A stretch of DNA of 64,000 nt. It comes from Phycisphaerales bacterium UBA7800. GTDB taxonomy: Bacteria; Planctomycetota; Phycisphaerae; Phycisphaerales; Phycisphaeraceae. The notes beneath the pieces are model-generated. The model ran no database searches. It was not told the DNA's origin and was given only the letters and a program-made list of their open reading frames with translations. A program made the translations under genes and the position numbers. The DNA is taken from NCBI GenBank assembly GCA_002480565.1, contig DLCK01000073.1, positions 1 through 64,000 of the forward strand, written 5' to 3'. Shown piece after piece: positions 9,301 to 17,784 of the stretch. How positions within the stretch are numbered: position 1 is the stretch's first letter; each line of letters starts with the position of its first letter.

Positions 9301-10878
9301 TTATTTCTGTTTAACAGTGGGCTTAGTCGTCTGACCGATCACCGGGCGACTACTCGAGCCACCGTGGTAGAGCAGATTCTGATAGGTGATGTTGTTATCA
9401 ATCTCAAAAGCGCTGGTGACTTGTGCGACCACTTGATCATTACGTTTGAGTGTGAACTGCGGTGTGCCGGTTTGCAGGGGGATACGTACTTCGTTGAGAC
9501 CGGTATGGATGTCGAAAGTTTGCACGGTGTCCTGAAGCTTGATGGTTAACATTGCAGGCGCTTTGGCAAAGACGAGACATTCAATTTCATCACAGGCTTG
9601 GTCCGGTGCGAGGTTTTTAAAGAGCTTGGGTTGGCGATGAGGATCAGGTGTCGCGTTGATGCTGTGAATGCGATGCGAGTAGTAAATCACATCACGTGTG
9701 ATGGTCGGGGCTTTGCCTTGCTTAAACCAGGTTACGTAGTATGCGGTCAGATCATAGAGACTGAATTGTGTGCCGCTGGATGGGCAGATTTCGGTGGCTT
9801 CGGAGTAGTCGTTCCAGGTGATGAGTTGGACCCAATTGGCTTTGCCGAGAATCGCGGCTTCCCAGAGTTTGCGGTAGGACTGTGTGTTGTTGGCTTCCCA
9901 ATAAATCGCACTCTTGGCACGCATGTCCTGTGCGCCGACGGGACTCATGCTGATCTTGTTGTACTGGGCAACCGTAGAGGGGAAGTTCTGCCACTGTTGG
10001 GCAGCAGAGGCCCAACGCGGTCCCCATGTGCTGATCCCTTCGCTGATCGGCAGGAAAGCTTTGAGCTGAACTTCCCATTTGCCAGCATCATCCCACCATG
10101 GCTGAATCAGTGGCACGAAGTAGACCGACTCACCTTTGTCTGCCATGATCGCAAAGACTTCTCGCCACCACGAAACGGACTTGTCATTGGCTCGAAACGC
10201 AGAGATCACCAGACGACCATCGTCGGTGCGGCAGGCAGATGGATACGCAGCAAGTGTCAGAAACATCTCAGCCATACGCTGGGGTGATTGGTCTTTAGCT
10301 GGATTTTGAAACAGGGCGGGCATCCCTGCCATGATCACGATTTTGAATCCGGGATCGACCTGGTCAGCAGCCTGCATCACTGCAAGGAAGCGCTTCCAGT
10401 TGATGCCTGAATCGCTGACGATGTCGGTGATAAATCCATCAAGCCCCAGGTTAATGCCACGGGCGACTTCAAGCTTCATGTCCTCAAGCAACCAGTTGTC
10501 ATCACTGCGAACCGGGCGGGGCAATGGACGTTGACGGGTTTTGCCCCCGTGCTTGACATACCGTTTGCCAAAGCCGTTGGGGTTCATGATGTGCTTGACG
10601 TATTGGTCTTTGTCAGCGGGTTTGTTGTCGATGCTGATGGGGAAGGGGACGAAGTAATGCGCGAAGACTTGATGCTGTGATTGACGGAGCGTTTGCACAT
10701 CAGGCATGTCAAAAGGTACGCATTGGCTAAGCGGTTTTTCACCTTCGAGCAGCAGGTTATCCGATGCGCTGTTTTGCGTTTGAGCAGTCAGGTTGGCGCA
10801 TAGACACAGCACGGTAACCATGGCAAAGGTGGACTTGATCACACGTGCGACGTAGTGATGTGACACGGGGTGATTCAT
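9301..10878 (-). CDS. Secreted glycoside hydrolase family 71-like enzyme
   Basis: The 525-residue product has an N-terminal signal sequence (TFAMVTVLCLCANLTAQ) and the GH71 pattern: FAHYFVPFP near the mature N-terminus, GLDGFITDIV, and the late WVQLITWNDYSEATEI segment, followed by a beta-sandwich-like C-terminus. GH71 enzymes cleave alpha-1,3-glucans; the exact substrate here is not known. Its ATG overlaps the stop of the upstream GntR gene by four bases (ATGA), showing translational coupling, and an AGGGGG-like ribosome site is within the regulator's last codons. The enzyme is therefore very likely under control of that regulator. Confidence 0.85.
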   Translation of the reverse strand: MNHPVSHHYVARVIKSTFAMVTVLCLCANLTAQTQNSASDNLLLEGEKPLSQCVPFDMPDVQTLRQSQHQVFAHYFVPFPISIDNKPADKDQYVKHIMNPNGFGKRYVKHGGKTRQRPLPRPVRSDDNWLLEDMKLEVARGINLGLDGFITDIVSDSGINWKRFLAVMQAADQVDPGFKIVIMAGMPALFQNPAKDQSPQRMAEMFLTLAAYPSACRTDDGRLVISAFRANDKSVSWWREVFAIMADKGESVYFVPLIQPWWDDAGKWEVQLKAFLPISEGISTWGPRWASAAQQWQNFPSTVAQYNKISMSPVGAQDMRAKSAIYWEANNTQSYRKLWEAAILGKANWVQLITWNDYSEATEICPSSGTQFSLYDLTAYYVTWFKQGKAPTITRDVIYYSHRIHSINATPDPHRQPKLFKNLAPDQACDEIECLVFAKAPAMLTIKLQDTVQTFDIHTGLNEVRIPLQTGTPQFTLKRNDQVVAQVTSAFEIDNNITYQNLLYHGGSSSRPVIGQTTKPTVKQK

Positions 10879-12101
10879 GCGTGGGCCCCCTGTGTCATAC
10901 TATGCGTCTGGGCAGCGATCCAGCGGGGGTGAAGCATCAGGCTACATGGATATTGTTCCGGTTCGGAGAGTTGTTGAAGCAGTATCTGTACCGCCAGGCG
11001 TCCCATTTGAATGATGTCCACTTCCAAGCGGCTCCAGTCAAAGTGATCCGTCAGAGCAATCCCGCGATGCGAGAGGACGATCACGCCGACCTCTTTGCCA
11101 GCGGTGAGATCCATCATCTGCAAGGCTTCGGCAACACCTTCGAGCAAGCGATTGTCAAACACAAATATGCCTTGGGGGTGCGTGTTGGGATCACTGTCTG
11201 AAAACAGTTTGCGGTTGGCTTTAAGACCACCTGAAAAAGTGGGCGGCGGGGATACGATCTGACAGCTACAGTCGTTGAGAATTTCATATCGCCTTACGGC
11301 TTGGCGGAGTTGATCCATCGTCGGTTGGGCGATGTTGGCATGGAGCATCACCGCTAAACGTTTGAGGCCTTGTTGCTTGAATTGATCCAACGCGCGATGC
11401 GTGATCTGTGATAAGTCCGGGCAGATGGCAGGTTCGAAAATTTCACTGCTTCGACCCCCACCGACATAGACACGCGGGCAATCGGGACTCAGCTTGGCGA
11501 GGCTTGCTGCTTCTTCAAACAAAGCAGACCACACGCCGGTGACGAGGTAGCCGTCGCAGGGATGGCGGTGCAATTCGTCAGCAATGGTTTGCGCCGCCAT
11601 GCCGTTGTCCGGGCCGCTGATCATCGAGTGTAGACTCAGGCGGTGGCCGGCAGCTTGCGTGGCTTCGACGATCCCCTCAATGGTGACCTGATTGGTTTCG
11701 GTGGAACAGTGCATGTCGCCCCAAAGTCCAAAATGCAACACCTGTTTGTTGGCAATTGCGCCGTTGTGTCGTTCCCGCAGTGCGTGGGTCGAGCGGTGCC
11801 CGTCAGCAGCAAAGAGGATGTCCGCACCCAGCGTCCGGTCGGAGTCTTGCACGGGTTGAGCAGGGGGCTTGGGCAGTTGGCGGACAAAGGTGCCACTGCC
11901 GCGTTGACGGATGAGTACGCCGTCGTCGACGAGTTGGTTGATTGCTTCACGAATCTGCCGACGGCCGATGCCCAGTTCGGAGGCAAGCTTTTCCTCGGAC
12001 TGTAATCGCATGCCCACCTGCGAGGGGGTTTGGCTAAGGGTCTGTCGTAAGGCCAGTGACAGGTGTTGACTTTGATTGTGATCCGCGGTGACTTGGGACA
12101 T
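10875..12101 (-). CDS. GntR-family regulator with LacI-type sensor domain
   Basis: The 408-residue protein has an N-terminal winged helix (EEKLASELGIGRRQIREAINQLVDDGVLIRQRGSGTFV) of the GntR type, a short linker and a C-terminal periplasmic-binding-protein-like domain as in LacI/AraR regulators. This combination usually senses a sugar. It is first in an operon with GH71, a prepilin and a GH42-like gene, overlapping GH71 by four bases. A palindrome (12115-12137) begins 14 bases upstream of its start, consistent with autoregulation of the whole operon. The ligand is unknown. Confidence 0.9.
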   Translation of the reverse strand: MSQVTADHNQSQHLSLALRQTLSQTPSQVGMRLQSEEKLASELGIGRRQIREAINQLVDDGVLIRQRGSGTFVRQLPKPPAQPVQDSDRTLGADILFAADGHRSTHALRERHNGAIANKQVLHFGLWGDMHCSTETNQVTIEGIVEATQAAGHRLSLHSMISGPDNGMAAQTIADELHRHPCDGYLVTGVWSALFEEAASLAKLSPDCPRVYVGGGRSSEIFEPAICPDLSQITHRALDQFKQQGLKRLAVMLHANIAQPTMDQLRQAVRRYEILNDCSCQIVSPPPTFSGGLKANRKLFSDSDPNTHPQGIFVFDNRLLEGVAEALQMMDLTAGKEVGVIVLSHRGIALTDHFDWSRLEVDIIQMGRLAVQILLQQLSEPEQYPCSLMLHPRWIAAQTHSMTQGAHA

Positions 12102-12114
12102 GTTTTACTCCGTG

Positions 12115-12137
12115 GTACTAATGCTAATAATTAGTAC
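12115..12137. promoter_or_regulatory. Operator-like palindrome for the GntR-type regulator
   Basis: GTACTAAT and its exact inverse ATTAGTAC are separated by 7 bp, centred 25 bp upstream of the regulator start. Perfect 8-bp arms at this position suit a dimeric GntR/LacI-type repressor. No second copy was found in the window, so control looks local. Confidence 0.6.
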
Positions 12138-12236
12138 GCCAGATAGTGAAGTCAACCTGAGCATGTAAAAAATTTACCATTTGGATTGGTATTTGTCGCT
12201 TTAAGTAATGTGTTTTTTGGAACTTGTGTTGAAATT

Positions 12237-13007
12237 TCAGCTGTACATCATTTTCTTGGTCATCCCGCCATCAACGACAAAATGTTGGCCGGTGATGAAT
12301 CCGGACTTGTCACTGATCAGGAACGCGACCATATGGGCGATGTCTTCGGAGCTACCCAGTCGTCCGACGGGATGGATCGCTTTTATCTCCTGGCTGGGTT
12401 CCCATATCTTGCCGGTCTTTCTGCTGATTTGATCTGCGGTGACGATCCATCCTGGGCAGATGCAGTTGCTGCGGACTTCCGGGCCGTGACTAATCGCCAA
12501 GGCTTGCGTCAGTGAGATGAGTCCGCCTTTGCTTGCTGCGTAGGCTTCGTTGTGAGGTTCGGATTGCAGAGCGCGGGTCGATGAGATGTTGACGATGCTG
12601 CCATGACTTTCTTTGAGTGCCGTGATCGCATGTTTGGCGCAGAGCATCGGGCCGGTGAGATTGGTACGAATCACACGTTCCCACTTTTCCAATTCCAGTT
12701 CGGGGAGTTTGCCCCAGTTGGGGTTGGCCAGCCCCGCATTGTTGATCAGCGCATCGAGGCGTCCAAAGCGTTCAATTGTCACAGCGACCATTTGCTTGAT
12801 TTCATCTTCATTGGTGACGTCGGTTTTGACACCTGCTACCGGGCCGAGGGTTGAGAGTGTTTCGACGGTTTGGTTGAGCGTGTCTTGATTGACATCTGCA
12901 ATGGTCACCGACATGCCTTGTTTGAGTAAATGACGGGCGATGGCTTTACCAATCCCGCGGGCAGCTCCGGTGACGATGGCGACTTTATCTTGCAAATCGT
13001 TGGACAT
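12237..13007 (-). CDS. Short-chain dehydrogenase/reductase
   Basis: The 256-residue product is a classical SDR: the nucleotide-binding TGAARGIGKA near residue 15, NNAG near 90, the catalytic Ser-Tyr-Lys set (NISSTR, then YAASKGG) and a C-terminal FITGQHFVVDGG typical of FabG-like and sugar dehydrogenases. It should oxidise or reduce an alcohol/ketone with NAD(P). An AGGGGA ribosome site lies just upstream. It follows the GH130 gene but a terminator stands between them. A role in converting a released sugar is plausible from context only. Confidence 0.88.
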   Translation of the reverse strand: MSNDLQDKVAIVTGAARGIGKAIARHLLKQGMSVTIADVNQDTLNQTVETLSTLGPVAGVKTDVTNEDEIKQMVAVTIERFGRLDALINNAGLANPNWGKLPELELEKWERVIRTNLTGPMLCAKHAITALKESHGSIVNISSTRALQSEPHNEAYAASKGGLISLTQALAISHGPEVRSNCICPGWIVTADQISRKTGKIWEPSQEIKAIHPVGRLGSSEDIAHMVAFLISDKSGFITGQHFVVDGGMTKKMMYS

Positions 13008-13027
13008 GAGATGTCCCCTTGTGGGTC

Positions 13028-13068
13028 AAAAAAAAGTGACGCCCCATCATGTGTTGATCGGGCGTCAC
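13028..13068 (-). terminator. Intrinsic terminator after the GH130 gene
   Basis: GTGACGCCC (13036-13044) pairs perfectly with GGGCGTCAC (13060-13068); on the minus strand the stem is followed by eight T. It ends transcription from the GH130 gene some 110 bp past its stop and only 21 bp before the SDR start, so the SDR needs its own promoter or read-through. Confidence 0.85.
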
Positions 13069-13180
13069 CTGCAAGGCGATTTGGCTGACTTCTGTCAGTT
13101 TTATTTACATGTGCATCGTTGATGTGGACTGATGTTTAGCACAGGATGTCAATCCGGTGCAGGTCTGCGATGCATTGAGC

Positions 13181-14206
13181 TTACACATGTGCAGCAACAG
13201 GTGTGGTACACAACGCGATCAAGTCATCGACATGTGCGGTGGCGAGTGCTTCGACGGTGTCTGCTGCGCCGTAGTAAATCTTCACTTCGCCGGAGTCTTC
13301 GAGCACCATCCCGCCGGGGAAGATGACATCCTGCCGGAAGCCTTGGTCACTTTCGTAGGGCGTTTCAGGATTGATCAGCGGTCGATTGTAAATGCCGACA
13401 ACCTTGGTGGGGTCTTGCAGATCCAGGAGCATGATGCCGCCGGTGTAGCGTTTTTTCCAGGTCGGCTCCCAACCGTTTTTGCCACGCGAGTCATCACGAT
13501 CCACTGCATGGAAGGTGGTCAACCAGCCGGCCTTGGTTTTAATGGGGGGCGCCGCCGGGCCGATCTTGTCATTGGCGAACGGCACGTCTTCGACCGCCAA
13601 GACCAATGCGTGATCGCCCCAGTATCGCAAATCAGGTGACCGGCTGGCCCAGAGGTCAAAGCGATCCTTCCCGCGACTGTACACCGGGAACGGCCGTTCG
13701 AGTCGGACATACATATCATTGATCTTCTCAGGGAAGAGCACCATGTTGCGGTTGTCCGGCACGGTCATGGTCTTGATATCAAAGTTCTCAAAATCTTCGG
13801 TGACCGCGATCCCACCCCGCACGCCGTGCTTGGTGTCCACTGCAAAGCACATGACGACTTTGCCATCAATGACCGTCAGCCTTGGATCATAGGCACGGAG
13901 GATTTCTTCGCTGGACAGGGCAAAGCAGGGCTTTTCCTGCGCTTCCCACTTGATGCCGTCGTCGGAGTAGGCGATGCCGATCCATGTTTTGAATCGGTGC
14001 CAGTCTGAGCCGTCCTCGCGTTTGAGGACTTGCGTGACATCATCACAGCGGTAGACCATGACATACTTGCCCTGGTACTTGCAGACACCTGCATTAAAGA
14101 CCAGTGACGGCTCGCCGGGTACATCCTTGGATGCCAGCACGGGGTTAGAGGGACAGCGCGTAAGGATAGCGGGGGTCGTGAAAAGACTTTCGTCAATCTG
14201 AGACAT
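13181..14206 (-). CDS. Glycoside hydrolase family 130 phosphorylase/hydrolase
   Basis: The 341-residue protein shows the GH130 five-bladed propeller landmarks: RCPSNPVL at the start, FNAGVCKYQGKYVMVYRCDD, YDPRLTVIDGK, the MVLFPEKI segment, RLERPF and a late GFRQDVIFPGG plus YYGAAD. GH130 enzymes act on beta-mannosides, most by phosphorolysis with inversion. No signal peptide is present, so it is cytoplasmic and would process imported oligosaccharides. A strong terminator follows. It is upstream of the SDR gene and downstream of a polysaccharide lyase. Mannose as the sugar is inferred from the family. Confidence 0.92.
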   Translation of the reverse strand: MSQIDESLFTTPAILTRCPSNPVLASKDVPGEPSLVFNAGVCKYQGKYVMVYRCDDVTQVLKREDGSDWHRFKTWIGIAYSDDGIKWEAQEKPCFALSSEEILRAYDPRLTVIDGKVVMCFAVDTKHGVRGGIAVTEDFENFDIKTMTVPDNRNMVLFPEKINDMYVRLERPFPVYSRGKDRFDLWASRSPDLRYWGDHALVLAVEDVPFANDKIGPAAPPIKTKAGWLTTFHAVDRDDSRGKNGWEPTWKKRYTGGIMLLDLQDPTKVVGIYNRPLINPETPYESDQGFRQDVIFPGGMVLEDSGEVKIYYGAADTVEALATAHVDDLIALCTTPVAAHV

Positions 14207-14328
14207 TGGAATAGTTCCGTAACGATTGAAACGATGGGGCCACTCAAAGCCACAACAGCTCCGAGCGATTTAGCCTGCTATTTTGAGGTTCCACAGGCTA
14301 AAAGGCAAATGCGATCCGTTTGAAGTAC

Positions 14329-14372
14329 AAAATGAAACAGGCAGGCCATGACGTGAGCCAGGACCTGCCTGT
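14329..14372 (-). terminator. Probable terminator after the polysaccharide lyase
   Basis: ACAGGCAGG (14337-14345) and CCTGCCTGT (14364-14372) are exact inverse repeats with an 18-bp loop; read leftward the stem is followed by a T-rich TTTCATTTT. It lies about 50 bp beyond the lyase stop at 14420. Confidence 0.65.
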
Positions 14373-14419
14373 GGTGAAGGTGGTATCGGTCGGACGGTTC
14401 GAACCATCCGCGATGCGTG

Positions 14420-15682
14420 TTAATCCAAATCCAAAAACAGTACCGGACGCTCCGTGATCGTGCCGTACTCACGTGATCGAACAGACATCATGGCATTGAG
14501 CACGTCAAAGCTCAGCCGAAGTGAAATTTCATCATCCAACACCACGTCCGGCACGGTGATTTCAAACGGCTCGACATCACATGCTGCGGACCCCTGGTAA
14601 TCCAACACACTCAAACTTTGAGCACTCAAATATGTCAGCGTCGCTTCGTCCCATGTGTTATCCACCTGATCCACATACAACGACGCAGTGGTGTTGCTTG
14701 AGTAGGGTTGAACATACAAATTGCCCGTGTCCAAGGTGTAGTCTGCAAACTGACTGTAATCAAAATGCAGATAGGTTTGGCGGTCATATTGCAGTTGATT
14801 GAGATTATGTTTTGTGGTCAGCGAAGTACTCGAACCATAGTTACTGTTTTCATAACTGCCCCCGCGGACGTAGGTGTCCTCGTCTGCATGGATGATTAAC
14901 CCATTGCGCAGAATTTGGAGATTGTCATAGTAAATAGTCTCACGCTCGGTGATCCAGGGCGTGCGGTAAATACCCAGCTTCATATAAGTGCCGTTGACAT
15001 CGTTGTAGGAAGTCGGGCCGGAGTAGTTGACGATTTGATCGCCATCCATCCAGACATCCAGATAACCATCACTGGTATGCGTCCATTTGACGGAGACTTC
15101 AAACGTGACCCATTGGCCTTTGGGGATGTCAAAGAAGTTCCCATCCGGGTCGGTGAAGTTGACCTTGGTGCTGTCGGAATTGTCGTTGACTTGCTTGGCG
15201 TTGTAGCAAAGCATCATGCCCAGTTGGCCGTTTTCCTGAATCCGAAATGCCAGGTTCGGGATACGCCACGTCTCACCCAGACCAAAGTCCGGCGTGGCAT
15301 GCCACTGGGTGATGATCGTAAACGTGTTGCCATCGGTATTGTTCTGCGGGAATCCAACGGTTGGCAGATACATGCTAAAGCGATAAAAGTATTGCGCGCC
15401 CATCGTTGCTTTGTGCGTATGAGCGACTTCCGCACGCTTGTAAAGTTTGTCTGGATTGTAAAGCTCAATCTTCAATGCCCGACTGCCTGAATGCACAATG
15501 CTATCCGTGGTCTGCACGAGTGTATGAGCCGTTGGTTCCTCGGCTTCAATGTTCCAGTCGTCATCATCAATCACCGTGGTCGTGTCCCACTCCTGAGATA
15601 AGTAGTAACGACTCTGAGCTTGCAGACTGCTAGACAAACCGCAAAGCAAACCTAGTATCACCACTGTGGCAGTACGAATCAT
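14420..15682 (-). CDS. Secreted polysaccharide lyase with C-terminal DNRLRE/CBM96-like domain
   Basis: The ATG at 15682 with a GAGGG ribosome site gives 420 residues beginning with a signal peptide (TATVVILGLLCGLSSSLQAQ). The first ~230 residues form a jelly-roll lyase domain (GSRALKIELYNP, RAEVAHTHKATMG, YFYRFSMYLP, TIITQWHATPD, then KGQWVTFEVSVKW) like the PF14099/PL13-PL20 type. The last ~160 residues (ADEDTYVRGGSYENSNYGSS to ERPVLFLDLD) resemble DNRLRE/CBM96 modules that bind polysaccharide. The enzyme should cleave a uronic-acid polymer outside the cell. The open frame continues to 15826 but lacks a leader there. Confidence 0.85.
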   Translation of the reverse strand: MIRTATVVILGLLCGLSSSLQAQSRYYLSQEWDTTTVIDDDDWNIEAEEPTAHTLVQTTDSIVHSGSRALKIELYNPDKLYKRAEVAHTHKATMGAQYFYRFSMYLPTVGFPQNNTDGNTFTIITQWHATPDFGLGETWRIPNLAFRIQENGQLGMMLCYNAKQVNDNSDSTKVNFTDPDGNFFDIPKGQWVTFEVSVKWTHTSDGYLDVWMDGDQIVNYSGPTSYNDVNGTYMKLGIYRTPWITERETIYYDNLQILRNGLIIHADEDTYVRGGSYENSNYGSSTSLTTKHNLNQLQYDRQTYLHFDYSQFADYTLDTGNLYVQPYSSNTTASLYVDQVDNTWDEATLTYLSAQSLSVLDYQGSAACDVEPFEITVPDVVLDDEISLRLSFDVLNAMMSVRSREYGTITERPVLFLDLD

Positions 15683-16001
15683 GGTTCCCTCATTTCTGAA
15701 ATGGACAAAGACAAACGGGAGTACAACACGCCCGACATTTACGCGCGAACACTTTGCCCCCGGTCTTTTGGACGCATTGCAAACCCCAACACGTCTTAGC
15801 CCCGTTCCCGGATAGAACCACACCACTCACAGCATGAGATGGTCACACGTGATGGTTGAAAATTGCGTTTTTCAGATTGAAAGATTGATGCCTTGGATCA
15901 CGCCGTCGCCAGCCGACATTGGCGCCTTTTAGGATCATAGGGTCGGTTTTGGGAGAGTCAATCAATTTTGAATAAAATTAATCGCAATATGTGTTTTGAG
16001 T

Positions 16002-16030
16002 TTGTTTATACAAATAATATGTATAAACAA
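16002..16030. promoter_or_regulatory. Operator-like 29-bp palindrome
   Basis: TTGTTTATAC (16002-16011) and GTATAAACAA (16021-16030) are perfect 10-bp inverted arms with a 9-bp AT spacer, about 320 bp upstream of the polysaccharide lyase start. The symmetry and AT-rich context fit a dimeric regulator site. Its regulator is unknown and the distance to the lyase is long. Confidence 0.5.
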
Positions 16031-16320
16031 TTGGTGGTATACGGCCTGTAACAAGGGATTGGCCATGACGGGTAATCGCAATTAAAGCGTTTATCTTTCA
16101 AGTGTCGTGTTTGCGCGCAGTCAAGTCTGGCTGCGGCTATTGAAAAAGCAGGTTCAATAGCCGCGAGCTGACAGCTTGCGCGTTCCCCAATGCACGATAC
16201 ACTTGATCGATAAATGCTCACATTCAAATTGAGATGGTCGAATTGATCCGCAGACGCACTGCACGCTCACTTGGCAAACGCAACACCAAACCGCTTTGCT
16301 GTGGCCTGCGCATAAAAAAA

Positions 16321-16582
16321 CTGTCGGAATGGATCTCCCCCGGTTCTGTATCACACCCCCCGGTGTGTCAACGCAGAAACCAGACCCATCCGACAGTCCC
16401 CCAGCCCCCGGAACCCCCGGAACCCCCGGAACTTTCCCCCCGGAAATATCCCCCGGCCCCCGGAATCCCCCGGAATGTTTCCCCCCGGAATCATTCCATG
16501 AAACACAGTCAGTCTGCCCCCCAAGCTCCCGACGAAGGAGTCCGGGGCACAGGCATATCCCCCCGGATGCCCGTTGACTGTG
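16321..16582. repeat. CCCCCGG-rich block of nested hairpins
   Basis: CTGTCGGA (16321) pairs with TCCGACAG (16389-16396), with apex CACACC-CCCC-GGTGTG (16352-16367). CACAGTCA (16504-16511) pairs with TGACTGTG (16575-16582) around an inner TGCCCC/GGGGCA stem. Between them CCCCCGG or CCCCCCGG occurs about nine times, often followed by AA or AAT. Open frames across it are simple products of the repeat. Confidence 0.6.
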
Positions 16583-16707
16583 CTTCACACATTTAGGCGA
16601 TCAATGAATCCCCCATTCGTGTTGCAAGACATATTAAATCCGGGGCATGACAGGCTAGGTCGCCCAGCACGAAAAAAAATCAGAAATAAAAAATAAAAGC
16701 CCAACAC

Positions 16708-16726
16708 GACACAACCTGTCAGGGGT
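16708..16726. repeat. Left copy of 19-bp direct repeat
   Basis: GACACAACCTGTCAGGGGT matches 17479-17497 (GACACGTCCTGTCAGGGGT) at 17 of 19 positions. Both contain a GACA...TGTC mini-hairpin. The pair encloses the zinc-ribbon membrane protein gene. Confidence 0.5.
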
Positions 16727-17030
16727 AACCCCGCCTTCACGTACCCGAACGCGTTGATCCAATGGCTTGCATATCATCTGCAGTGTGACGATTTAAAGTT
16801 TTGCTTTGGACTTTTTCAAGAACGAATCATGTGTGTACATAATCGCTACTATGATTGGTATAAGGACAATATAGAAACGTCGAATGGTTCGTTCCTCGTA
16901 TTTTCGTATATTGGATTCTTGTATTAAACGCCATGTATTCAGGTGTCAGGCTGCAACCGGTTATGAAACCTTGACAAGTTGTAATGCATGGAGAAAACCT
17001 ATTTAGAATGTAGTCTGGGAGGAATTAGTA

Positions 17031-17384
17031 ATGATTGCGAAATACAACAATAAAAGTTTGGCATATGGATTGCCCGGTATTCTTTTGCAATTTGGTGGTA
17101 AGTTCCTAAAGGAAAGCACCAGTGATCCTGCGATGAATGTGGCATCATCAATAATCATCTTGTTGGGATTCGTACTGCTACTAATTGGTATGATTTATTA
17201 CACAAAAGGCAAGGGGCGAAATCCTGCATGGTGTTTATTGGCTTTTTTATCCATCATTGGTCTAATTATTCTGGCGTGTATTAAGGACAAAACACGAAAA
17301 AGAATATGTCCACAATGCACAGATGAAGTTTATGATATTTCTTTTGAAACATGTCCAAAGTGCGGAGAGTTCCTGCCTGCTTGA
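17031..17384 (+). CDS. Small membrane protein with C-terminal zinc ribbon
   Basis: The 117-residue product has three hydrophobic segments (ASSIIILLGFVLLLIGMIYY and WCLLAFLSIIGLIILACI are the clearest) followed by a cytoplasmic-looking zinc ribbon CPQC-x15-CPKCGEFLPA. Such ribbons fused to membrane helices are common in proteins of unknown role. A strong GGGAGGA ribosome site supports the ATG. The gene is AT-richer than its neighbours and is enclosed by a 19-bp direct repeat, which hints at acquisition as a small cassette. Function unknown. Confidence 0.75.
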   Translation: MIAKYNNKSLAYGLPGILLQFGGKFLKESTSDPAMNVASSIIILLGFVLLLIGMIYYTKGKGRNPAWCLLAFLSIIGLIILACIKDKTRKRICPQCTDEVYDISFETCPKCGEFLPA

Positions 17385-17478
17385 AGATGGCAGATGCAAG
17401 CCCCGGTGGAATATTACGTTTGAACCTGTACCTTGAATGTCGATAACAGATAGAAGCATTGCCAGGCACAGTTCACAT

Positions 17479-17497
17479 GACACGTCCTGTCAGGGGT
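17479..17497. repeat. Right copy of 19-bp direct repeat
   Basis: Partner of 16708-16726, with a perfect TGACA-N5-TGTCA hairpin overlapping it (starting at 17478). It lies about 95 bp after the stop of the zinc-ribbon gene. The rest of 17385-17784 holds a GTTCCC/GGGAAC hairpin (17583-17597) and the promoter region of the WYL gene. Confidence 0.5.
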
Positions 17498-17784
17498 TTG
17501 GGAGTCCTGTGTTCTGATTGGCGATATTTTGTGAAAATACTGGGCGATTTAGCCGAAATATAGGTGATTTAAGGTAAAAAAGGTTCCCCTTGGGAACATC
17601 TTTCTGCGATGCTTTGCAGTTGGATTGTCCATTGGGTAATGAGACATTGGACTATTGTTTTAAGGGTGCGACAAGGTGTATGTCAACAGTCGCTTTTCGT
17701 TTATGATGGATAAAGCAGTTGTCCGGTGATGAGCCGAAGTCGGGTTCATGGGCAGTTGGTGGGTTGTCATTGGAAGGACAGTTT

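Larger units (their letters stand above)
15683..17030. other. Gene-free 1.35-kb stretch with palindromes and C-rich hairpins
   Basis: No frame here has coding character. The stretch holds the leader of the lyase gene, a perfect 29-bp operator-like palindrome (16002-16030), the CCCCCGG-rich hairpin block (16321-16582), one arm of a 19-bp direct repeat (16708-16726), and an AT-rich part leading to the GGGAGGA ribosome site of the 17031 gene. Confidence 0.7.

Noticed and set aside
9598..10287. 229-codon plus frame opposite the GH71 gene
   Set aside because: Shadow of the GH71 gene, which has clear motifs and a coupled start.
16154..16588. 144-codon minus frame rich in Gly-Pro-Gly, and two plus frames in the same block
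   Set aside because: They are direct translations of the CCCCCGG repeat; open frames on both strands are expected there.
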